Positions 45,049-53,700 of a stretch of DNA of 64,000 bases are shown one piece after another. The stretch comes from Niabella ginsenosidivorans (GTDB lineage Bacteria > Bacteroidota > Bacteroidia > Chitinophagales > Chitinophagaceae). A program made the position numbers and the translations under genes. Location of the stretch: assembly GCF_001654455.1 (NCBI RefSeq), contig NZ_CP015772.1, positions 806,001-870,000 on the forward strand, given 5' to 3'. How positions within the stretch are numbered: position 1 is the first letter of the stretch; each line of letters opens with the position of its first letter. The notes beneath the pieces were generated by a model. That model had not been told where the DNA came from and made no database searches. It saw only the letters and a list, made by a program, of their open reading frames with translations.

Positions 45049-45432
45049 ATGATAAAAATGAAAACAGAGGTCAGTTATATCAAAAAGGATAAGATCAGAA
45101 CGTATCTCAAACTGGGAAAAAAACTGGTGCAGTTTGCAAAGTGGGATCGCTTTTTTGGCCGGCCTACTTTTGACTGGATACAGCTGGAAGCCTGTAAAGA
45201 TGGGTTCAGGGCTACGCTGATGCGCTCCCTGGATGAAGGGAATGCTGTTTTTAATGATGTGTATGCCTTTCATACCTTAAATGAAGAGTGGAGCACCTAT
45301 GATGAGTTGGAAAATCCTTTCTGTATAGGCAGTTGGGAGGAAGTATGGAACTGGATGCAGCAATACAACATAGAAGTCGGTCAGTTTGTAAAGCCGGAGG
45401 ATCTTTCCAGGATCTATCAATCCTATAAATGA
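45049..45432 (+). CDS. Hypothetical protein
   Basis: Not recognised. The 127-residue product is soluble, without signal peptide or membrane helix, and rich in aromatic residues in the C-terminal half (NEEWSTYDELENPFCIGSWE, EVWNWMQQYNI). The N-terminal half is basic (YIKKDKIRTYLKLGKKLVQF). A second ATG three codons in (45058) is an alternative start. Composition and codon use look normal for the window. A TfoX-like gene follows 87 bp later. Confidence 0.65.
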   Translation: MIKMKTEVSYIKKDKIRTYLKLGKKLVQFAKWDRFFGRPTFDWIQLEACKDGFRATLMRSLDEGNAVFNDVYAFHTLNEEWSTYDELENPFCIGSWEEVWNWMQQYNIEVGQFVKPEDLSRIYQSYK

Positions 45433-45519
45433 CAGGTTGAAACGGATTAATTATTTTTGTTGGGTATTTGTCCTTTTAATACGTGTCTGTTTGCCGGCAC
45501 TGTTTTAACAGAAAACTTT

Positions 45520-45840
45520 ATGGCCTATAACGAAAGAATTGCAGATAAGATCAGGCAGGCTCTGGCGCCTATAACGCAGGTTAAGGAGCAGAAAATGTTT
45601 GGTGGTCTTGCTTTTATGGTCAATGGTAAAATGTGCATTACAATTGGTAATGACCAGGTAATGTGCCGCATTGATCCTGCAATGCGCGACCAGTTGCTCC
45701 GGCAGAAAGATTGCCGCACAGTAATCATGGGAGGCAGGGAATACAAAGGCTATCTGGGGGATCAATGGCGAATGTATCAATAAAAACGGGAGCTGGATTT
45801 CTGGGTACGGCTTGCGCTGGAATACAATGCAACACTCTGA
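45520..45840 (+). pseudogene. TfoX N-terminal-domain protein gene interrupted by in-frame TAA
   Basis: The first 87 codons encode a TfoX_N-like domain: MAYNERIADKIRQALAPI, then KMFGGLAFMVNGKMCITIGN, VMCRIDPAMRDQLL and VIMGGREYKGYL. A TAA at 45781-45783 then stops the frame. The same frame continues for 18 codons to the next stop with KRELDFWVRLALEYN, which is the conserved C-terminal helix I recall for this family (usually close to KTKKELDFWVxLALxYN). One base change (TAA to AAA, for example) would restore a protein of about 106 residues. So this is a recent nonsense mutation, a sequencing error, or stop-codon readthrough. The ATG at 45520 is preferred to an upstream TTG-type extension. Confidence 0.8.
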
Positions 45841-45910
45841 TAGTTGTTATGAGCACTGCATGGCACCGGAATGACTGGTCTGTTTTCATCTGCACAAGCA
45901 GGCTGAAGCG

Positions 45911-46408
45911 CTATACCTGGTCCTCACTGAATGAGAGCACTACCTCGCTGGTGCCGGGTATGATCTTTCGCAGGGTTACCCCCGCTGTCTGCAGCATTTT
46001 CCTGGATGCGATGGAGCTTTCTTTCGCCGCATGCTTGTCAGACAGGTAAATGACCTCCTTGATGCCTGATTGAATAATGGCCTTACTGCATTCATTGCAG
46101 GGAAACAGGGCCGTATAGATCTTGCAGCCTTCCAGGTTAATACCAATGTTATTCAGGATCGCATTCAGCTCCGCATGGCATACATAGGGATATTTTGTAT
46201 CCAGGTAGCTTCCTTCTTTTTCCCAGGGGAACTGGTCGTCACTAACACCAATAGGCAGGCCGTTATAACCAACCCCAACAATTTTATTCTGTGTGTTTAC
46301 AATGCAGGCGCCCACCTGTGTGGAGGGATCTTTGCTGCGTTTGCCGGAAAGCAGGGCCACGCCCATAAAATAATCGTCCCAGGAAATATAATCGGCTCTT
46401 TTTGGCAT
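45911..46408 (-). CDS. dCMP deaminase (ComEB-like)
   Basis: Zinc-dependent deoxycytidylate deaminase making dUMP for thymidylate synthesis, 165 residues. The zinc site is complete: His78 and Glu80 in [10 protein letters not shown] and Cys104/Cys107 in [11 protein letters not shown]. Other family features are the N-terminal [44 protein letters not shown] and the [10 protein letters not shown] strand. It converges with the TfoX-like gene. Confidence 0.94.
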   Translation of the reverse strand: MPKRADYISWDDYFMGVALLSGKRSKDPSTQVGACIVNTQNKIVGVGYNGLPIGVSDDQFPWEKEGSYLDTKYPYVCHAELNAILNNIGINLEGCKIYTALFPCNECSKAIIQSGIKEVIYLSDKHAAKESSIASRKMLQTAGVTLRKIIPGTSEVVLSFSEDQV

Positions 46409-46634
46409 ACAAGAATCTCTTTCTGTATTATGCAGGACAAAGAATGACCGGTATGCTGATCTTAACCGGCCCCGCCATTAGTGGTATTTCTATTGCTCAG
46501 CGGGCTACCGGGCAAATAGCCGGGAATAAGATCAGCCGGCATTATTTCCTGTTCTGTTATTCAAAACATAAATATACAGCAAGCACTGAATATTAAAAAA
46601 TCGCTGCTATATTGCAGTTGTTAAATACAATGCC

Positions 46635-47750
46635 ATGCAGGTAATTACCAACGCAGTAATCTATACCGGGGAAACAGTGCTGAAGGGCTATTGTATCCTT
46701 GTCGACAAAAACAAAATCATAGCTGTACAACAGGAGCTGCCCGGTGATGCAGAAAGGATTGACCTGGCAGGAAAAAATATTTCGGCAGGGTTTAATGATC
46801 TTCAGTTAAACGGCGGGTTTGACCTTTATTTTTCAAAGCAGCCGGATCAGCGATCGCTTACAGATCTGTACCAGGCAGGTGTTGCTTTTGCCACACCCTA
46901 TTTTCTGACTACCTTAATATCCTCGCCCCGGCAAACCATTCTTGAAGCAATAAAAGCTGTACGGGAATTTCATCAGCAACACCCAACCATGCTGGGCATG
47001 CATCTGGAAGGACCGTTCATGAACCCCGGAAAACGCGGGGCCCATAATCCTGATATCATCCGTAAGCCAACGGACAGCGAACTGGATGAGATCATTGACC
47101 TGGGGGCTGACATCATTAAAGTAATGACTATTGCGCCGGAATGTTTTACAGATGCACAGCTGGAAAAATTGCTGAAAACAGATATTGTATTGTCGGCAGG
47201 TCATTCCATGATGACCTATGAGCAGGCTCAGAAATATTTTTCAATGGGCATTACCCTGGTTACCCATTTATACAATGCCATGACGCAGATGGGGCACAGG
47301 GAATGCGGTACTGTGGGCGCTGTGTTTGATAATGATGCCGTATACGCGCCTATTATTCTTGACGGAGGCCATTGCAGCTATGCAGCAGCCCGTATTGCAC
47401 ATCGCCAGAAAGGCGATAAGTTATTTCTGATCAGTGATGCGGCATTCCTCGGCCGCCGGAAGAAAGCAATGGAATGGGACGGGCTTTCTATAAAACTGGT
47501 TGACGGATTTTACAGGGACAGCGCGGGGAACCTGGGAGGGGCTGCTATTTCAATGCCGGAAGCCATTAAGAACGCGGTTGATTTTGCGGGCATCTCCTTA
47601 CAGGAAGCCGTGGAAATGGCTACCAGCCGTCCTGCTGCTGCTATTACAATGGAAGACCGGATTGGCTTTATAAAACCAGGATATCCTCCTGTTTTTTCAG
47701 TATTTAATAACGACCTTTCAGAATATGAAACGCTGGATCTGGCCGGGTAA
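46635..47750 (+). CDS. nagA: N-acetylglucosamine-6-phosphate deacetylase
   Basis: Removes acetate from GlcNAc-6-phosphate in amino-sugar use and cell-wall recycling. The 371-residue amidohydrolase has GFNDLQLNGGFDL (the family's Q-x-N replacing the usual H-x-H), the metal and substrate motif MLGMHLEGPFMNPGKRGAHN near residue 120, LSAGHSMMTYEQA near 190, THLYNAMTQM near 213 and the catalytic ISDAAF near 272. No nagB or transporter is adjacent. It stands alone before dxs. Confidence 0.93.
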   Translation: MQVITNAVIYTGETVLKGYCILVDKNKIIAVQQELPGDAERIDLAGKNISAGFNDLQLNGGFDLYFSKQPDQRSLTDLYQAGVAFATPYFLTTLISSPRQTILEAIKAVREFHQQHPTMLGMHLEGPFMNPGKRGAHNPDIIRKPTDSELDEIIDLGADIIKVMTIAPECFTDAQLEKLLKTDIVLSAGHSMMTYEQAQKYFSMGITLVTHLYNAMTQMGHRECGTVGAVFDNDAVYAPIILDGGHCSYAAARIAHRQKGDKLFLISDAAFLGRRKKAMEWDGLSIKLVDGFYRDSAGNLGGAAISMPEAIKNAVDFAGISLQEAVEMATSRPAAAITMEDRIGFIKPGYPPVFSVFNNDLSEYETLDLAG

Positions 47751-47929
47751 CGCTGCTATAACCCGGAAAAGGTTGCCACAAATACCCGCCTGAACGGCAC
47801 GGCCCGGGTTCCGAAGCTTTGAAACGGGATCCGGGCGGCTAGGAATAAATAAATTGTCTGATCAGGGAAGTTGGAGTGTCATCTCGTGCGCCAATCCTGC
47901 AAACAGGCCCGATAAAGGCATTAATTCAT

Positions 47930-47937
47930 TATTTTTG
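47930..47937 (+). promoter_or_regulatory. Candidate -7 element of dxs
   Basis: TATTTTTG matches TAnnTTTG and ends 17 bp before the dxs ATG. Confidence 0.45.
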
Positions 47938-47954
47938 TAAGATAATTGTATCTA

Positions 47955-49895
47955 ATGGCTATTACTCCTGGTCCGCTGCTGCAAACCGTAAATTCCCCGG
48001 ATGATCTGAAAAAGATACCGGAAGAAAAGCTGCACGAGTTCTGCGAAGAATTAAGACAATACATCATTGATGTGGTCAGCGTACATGGCGGGCATTTTGC
48101 AGCCAGCCTGGGCGTGGTAGAATTAACCACTGCCTTACATTATGTGTATAATACACCCGGGGATCTGCTGGTGTGGGATGTAGGGCACCAGGCCTACGGG
48201 CATAAGATCATTACCGGCCGCCGGGATCGTTTTGAAACGAACCGTAAATACGGAGGACTGAGCGGCTTCCCGAAGATCGCTGAAAGCGAATATGACACTT
48301 TTGGTGTGGGCCATTCTTCTACCTCTATTTCAGCCGCGCTGGGAATGGCCATAGCCGCGAAATATAAAGGAGAAAAAGACCGTAAAGTGGTGGCCGTCAT
48401 AGGGGATGGCTCCATGACCGCTGGAATGGCTTTTGAAGGCATGAACCATGCCGGTGTTTCCAATACAGATATGCTCATCATTTTAAATGACAATGGCATT
48501 GGTATCGACCCGAATGTGGGTGCCCTGAAAGAATACCTGACAGATATTACGGTTTCTCCCAAATACAATAAGTTCAAGGACGATGTCTGGAATGCGTTGA
48601 ATAAGCTGCCGGTAGGGAAACGGATCTCCAGGGGCATTGCCCATAAGCTGGCAGACGGACTTAAAGGCATGATCAACAGCAATGCCAATTTCTTTGAATC
48701 GCTGAAACTGCGTTATTTTGGCCCTATTGACGGGCATAATATTACCAAGCTGGTAGATACCCTCAAAGATCTGAAGCAGATACCCGGCCCCAAGATCCTG
48801 CACATTATTACCACCAAAGGCAAGGGCTATGCACTGGCAGAAAAAGACCAGACCAAATGGCATGCGCCTGGTTTGTTTGATAAGGTAACCGGTGAAATTT
48901 TAAAGAAAACATTTGATACCCCGCAGCCGCCCAAATACCAGGATGTATTTGGGAAGACCATTATTGAGCTGGCGGAAAAAAATGATAAGATTTTCGGAAT
49001 TACCCCTGCAATGCCTTCCGGCAGTTCTTTAAAATACATGATGGAAGTAATGCCGGACCGTGCGCTGGACGTGGGCATTTGTGAACAGCATGCGGTTACA
49101 CTAAGCGCTGGTATGGCTACACAGGGCTTAAAGGTATTCTGCAATATCTATTCCTCTTTTATGCAAAGGGCTTACGACCAGGCCGTGCATGATGTGGCCA
49201 TACAGCAACTGCCCGTTATTTTTTGCCTGGATCGCGCGGGCCTGGTAGGGGATGACGGGCCTACCCATCATGGCTGTTATGATATTGCCTATTTCCGCTG
49301 TATCCCCAATATGATCGTCAGCGCTCCGATGAATGAGTCGGAACTGCGGAACCTGATGTACACAGCACAGCTGGAAAAAACAAAATGGCCTTTTGTGATC
49401 CGCTATCCGCGCGGGGAAGGTGTTTTGCCTGAGTGGCGAACCCCTATGGAAGAGATTACAATAGGAAAAGGCAGAAGGCTGAAGGAAGGCAAGGACATTG
49501 CTATTCTAAGCTTTGGCCATCCCGGGAACTTTGCCGCAGCCGCTATCCGGACCCTGCACCAGGATGGTATTTTACCCGGCCATTATGATATGCGTTTTGC
49601 AAAGCCACTGGATGAGGAGCTGCTGCATGAGGCCTGCCGGCAATATCCCAGACTGATCACTGTTGAAGACGGCACGGTTTTGGGCGGTTTTGGTGCTGCT
49701 GTTTTAGAGTTCATGGCAAAGCATGGTTATAAGAACGAGGTAAAGATACTGGGTATTCCCGACCGTATTGTAGAGCATGGTACTCCAAAGGAATTGCAGC
49801 GGGAGTGTGGTTTTGATGCAGAAGGCATCTTACAGACCGTGCGGGAGCTAATGAATGAAAAGCTGGTGGTTACTGAAGGAAGCATCTCTGCCTGA
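47955..49895 (+). CDS. dxs: 1-deoxy-D-xylulose-5-phosphate synthase
   Basis: Thiamine-diphosphate enzyme that joins pyruvate and glyceraldehyde 3-phosphate, the entry step of the MEP isoprenoid pathway; the product also feeds thiamine and pyridoxal synthesis. The 646-residue protein shows LVWDVGHQAYGHKIITGRRD near residue 75, the ThDP motif VIGDGSMTAGMAFEGMNHAG near 150, ILNDNGIGID, the catalytic glutamate in DVGICEQHAVTLSAGMATQG near 380, and DRAGLVGDDGPTHHG near 432. The transketolase C-terminal domain is intact (ITVEDGTVLGGFGAAVLEFM). ATG at 47955 is preferred over the TTG three codons earlier. Confidence 0.97.
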   Translation: MAITPGPLLQTVNSPDDLKKIPEEKLHEFCEELRQYIIDVVSVHGGHFAASLGVVELTTALHYVYNTPGDLLVWDVGHQAYGHKIITGRRDRFETNRKYGGLSGFPKIAESEYDTFGVGHSSTSISAALGMAIAAKYKGEKDRKVVAVIGDGSMTAGMAFEGMNHAGVSNTDMLIILNDNGIGIDPNVGALKEYLTDITVSPKYNKFKDDVWNALNKLPVGKRISRGIAHKLADGLKGMINSNANFFESLKLRYFGPIDGHNITKLVDTLKDLKQIPGPKILHIITTKGKGYALAEKDQTKWHAPGLFDKVTGEILKKTFDTPQPPKYQDVFGKTIIELAEKNDKIFGITPAMPSGSSLKYMMEVMPDRALDVGICEQHAVTLSAGMATQGLKVFCNIYSSFMQRAYDQAVHDVAIQQLPVIFCLDRAGLVGDDGPTHHGCYDIAYFRCIPNMIVSAPMNESELRNLMYTAQLEKTKWPFVIRYPRGEGVLPEWRTPMEEITIGKGRRLKEGKDIAILSFGHPGNFAAAAIRTLHQDGILPGHYDMRFAKPLDEELLHEACRQYPRLITVEDGTVLGGFGAAVLEFMAKHGYKNEVKILGIPDRIVEHGTPKELQRECGFDAEGILQTVRELMNEKLVVTEGSISA

Positions 49896-50704
49896 GCCGG
49901 TTATCGCTGGGCTGACCAAAAAGGAATGTCAGCCTGAGCCACTCATAAAAGCAAAATCATCCGAAAGTTCGGATGAGGCAATGACAATTATTCTTACGGG
50001 TCACCCTAAAGATGCCTTCCCGGACCTGTTCCGGGATCTGTTTTTGTTGCAGGGTCCGGATTAGCGATCAATAGATGCCAAGACAAGTTGCCAATGACAG
50101 ATGGAATTATGTATTGAGGATTAATGATACTTTCGTCATCCAAAAGTTCGGATCCGAGCGAAGCCGGGGAGTCTCTGAAATATTGAAGTGTTCGATGATT
50201 GAGAAATCCTTCGACTTCTTCCGCTATTGCGGAATGCGCTCAGGATAACGATAGGAAGATTTGTCATTGCCATATTGTTTTTGTAATATAAACAAGAAAC
50301 CCGGCATGACAAAAAGAAAGATCGATTTTCAAAACAATAACACATCTGTCATTGGCAGTGGAGCAAAGCAAAACTGAAGGACGTCTAATTTTTTGTAGCG
50401 ATTTACCTTCGGTGAAATTGTTCTCCGCTCCGCTTCGCTACGGTATGACGTACTTGTATATTGTTGATTATTACAACAATACAGCACTTGTCATTAACAG
50501 GCAATCATAAAACATTGCATTTAAGTTCATTAAAATGACAAGTGGCGCTGTCAGGCAGAGCTTGACGAAGCCTTGAGCGATGGATATTAATGTCCTTCAT
50601 CAGGATGACAATACTTTTTTAAAGAATCTAATTGGTATTAATGGTTCTATATTTTTTACAGACTGGCTCTTCAATGATGATAATTCCCCGGATTCATATT
50701 ACCG
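49896..50704. other. 800-bp repeat-containing spacer after dxs
   Basis: No gene. It has the nine-base palindrome TCATCCGAA-AG-TTCGGATGA and a decayed copy of it, plus several fragments of the kind CTTCGACTTC ... GCTCAGGATAACG (about 50209-50250), GACGAAGCCTTGAGCG near 50569 and TCATCAGGATGACAA near 50597, which belong to one family of short intergenic repeats. Direct words such as TTGTCATT recur. Confidence 0.55.
49957..49976. repeat. Palindrome TCATCCGAA-AG-TTCGGATGA, copy 2
   Basis: Perfect nine-base inverted repeat with the same AG loop as the copy at 37372-37387. A decayed third copy with one arm changed lies at about 50136-50153. Confidence 0.7.
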
Positions 50705-53700
50705 TTAATTGAGCCCAGTTGATTCCTTTGGAGTAGCAGACAACGGCGTTTTCTTCTTATCATCAGGCGTTACCGGCTCTACCCGGTTCTGCAAAGTATC
50801 CGATGCGGGTTTTTTCGTGGAATCCGGCACCGGTACCGAAGCAGGCTGCAGCGTCCTTCTCTGCAGCGCTCTTCTCCGCGCATTTCTGAAGATCTCTCCT
50901 ATGGTATTGAATTCCTTCCGGAAGGAAATACCCACTCCCGACCGTTTTAATTTGGCGGCGCCGGTGCTGGAAGCGGTAAGATAGTCCAGGTTCTCCCTGT
51001 AAAATAAATTCAGACGAATGGTTCCGCTGGCGTTCAGCAACCACTCTGCTGTTACGTCCGGAAGAAACTGAACGGATTGCTGGATGGTGGATGCAAGCGG
51101 TACCTCCATGGAGCTTCCCAGGGAGATCACAAACCGGTCTTTAAATATCGGCACAAGGATGGCACCGTTTACATTGGCCTGGTTGATCTCAAAATTATTG
51201 GTGGGCATATTCAGAATGCTCCGGTTGTATACAGAGCCGCTGAATACCACGCTCACATTGGATCCCAGGATCTTGGCAAGCTCGTTGTTCAGCTTTTTAT
51301 TGATCTCGTTAAAGAAGAGACCGGATAAGCTGGAAATGGTATTATAAGTAAATTCATTTACCGTGCTGCCAAAGTTAGAACCCGTTTCCGGTGGTGCAAA
51401 GCTGTTGAAAACAATCAGGTAGGTGACCTGACGGGTCACTTCTGTCTGGTTGTTTTCTATCTGTTGCAGCATGTTGGTTACATTAAAATCGTTTTTATAT
51501 TTACTGTTGGGATCCAGCTCCAGCTGGAATTTAAACTCCGGTTTAAATAAGTGTCCTGTCAATTGTGTAATGACATACACATTTTCACGGGTGCTGGCAT
51601 AGCTCTGATCGATCTGGAATTTGGCCAGGGGCGCAAAGCTTACGCGTTCTGCCTTATACTGCGCTTCAATATTGATATTGGCATTCAGCGGATCCCCGTT
51701 CCAGGATATATAGTTCTCCCCGCCTTTTTTTATTTCAAACGGCTTTTTAAAGAAAGACTGGAAGGTATAATTGTAGCTCCCTTCATCAATATCTAAACGG
51801 CCCTTTATGTTGAGCGGCTCGTTAGTGCCTGACCGTACGTTCAACGTGCCGGATCCCCTGCCTTTTATTTCATCTCCCGTAAGGTTATCCATTACAAATT
51901 TCATTTGTACTTTGGGGTTGGCTGTTACATCCAGGTCATAGGTGACGTTATTGGCTTTCTTTTTATAAATGCTGTCGGACATTGCTTCTCCGTACTTGCG
52001 TTCTACCAGCCAGTCGGGCATCTGGCCTGCCTTGCTGTTGCTGGAAGCAATGGTAAAAGAGCTTTCATCGCGGTAAGAAGCAATGGCGTCAATTTTCATA
52101 TATAGATTGTCTTCCGGCCCGACCAATGCAAAGGAGCCGGTCGCTTTTACATTACCATAGAAAACTTTGTTATCGTTATAAGTGGTATTTAATACCTGAA
52201 CCGGCCGGTTGTTGGCAGCATCTGAGGTGCCCGGTTTACGTGTGGAAACGTTCAGGTCAAAGAACATGTTTTTAAACCCGCTGTGGGTAATGTTTCCCAT
52301 CAGGTACACGGGGTTTTTGGTGATGGTGTCTTTCAGTACAATGCCATCAAGGTTGATCTCATTCTCCTTTAGTTCAATATCATTGTCTTCTATGGAATAG
52401 AAACATTGGGTAAAGTTGACTCTTAGCCCCGCATTGTGCAACCTGCCTTTTCCTACAATGCTTAACTGGTCAAAAGGGCCTTTAAGATCAAATTTCCCTG
52501 TTATTTCGCCTGTCATATCCGAGAACAGGAAGCCGAGGAACCGGTTAATATATTTCAGATCAAAATTAGTTGCATCCAGTGAAATGATATTGTTGGCCTG
52601 ACTTTCTTCATTTTTCAGGAAAAGGTGCAGGTTATAGGCCAGGTCTTTTTTCTGTGGATTCAGTGTGGTACCGTTAACCGTCAGTTCCCGGGTAGGCAGA
52701 TCAAAAACAACTTTGGCAGAAAGATCCCCGATGGAATCATTGTCCAGCCGGATGGCCCTGCCCATGAAATTGTCAGAAGAGATCTTCATGTTCCTGCCCG
52801 GGTTCTCTAAAAGAAAATCACCGGAAACCAGCCCTTCCAGGCGGTTATTGGGAACAAGATATTTGGAAAGGTCACCAAGGTTGATATCCTTTAATGTTAC
52901 GGCAATATCATTCCAGCTGCCCAGGTCAGAAGGCAGTGTATGAATACGTACTTCCTGGTTACTTTCCCTTAAAACCAGTTGCCCGTGGGCAGGTACATCT
53001 TTCCGGAACTCCAGTTCCCCGTTCCGTTCAATGTTCCAGGTTTTTCCGTTCAATATAAAGGTTGATGGTGCAAAGTCAATCTTAACGCCATTGCTGTACG
53101 TATTTACAACCGCGTTCAAACGTGCCTGGTCCACTGCGCCGGTGCCCCCGGAATAGATCATCACTCTTGAAACATCATTCCGGGCTGCAATGTTAAAGAG
53201 GGCCAGCGGCACATTTAAACTGTCGCCGACCTTAATATTGGTAGTGCGTCCTACAAGGGAAAGACTGTCGTAATTGCCGCGCCCTGTTACCGTAACGTCA
53301 TTAAACTGGAACCGGTCATAGCTGAAGAAAGGCACTTCCGCATCTAGTGTTAAACTGTTGGTATAGGTATTGATACTGCCCCTGATATGTGCATTGTTGA
53401 AGCCACCCAGGCTGCTGTCTATAATGGGAATAAAGCTGTCAAAATTCTGTGTCTGAATTTCAAAAGAAAACGCCTGCTCCTGCACCTGTCTTGTAGGAGG
53501 CTTTATATAGGCAGGATAATACCGGTTCAAAAAACTGACAACAGAGTTGGGCAGGTCCCTTAAGTTAAAGGTACCGGAAATATTCGCGGAAAATTCATTG
53601 GAAGCAAGGGTCAGCCGTTTCCTGTCACCTTCAATGGCGGAGTTAATGGCCAGTGAATCAAAAGAAAGCGGCGCCTGATTCCGTACCAGTGTGGCATCGG

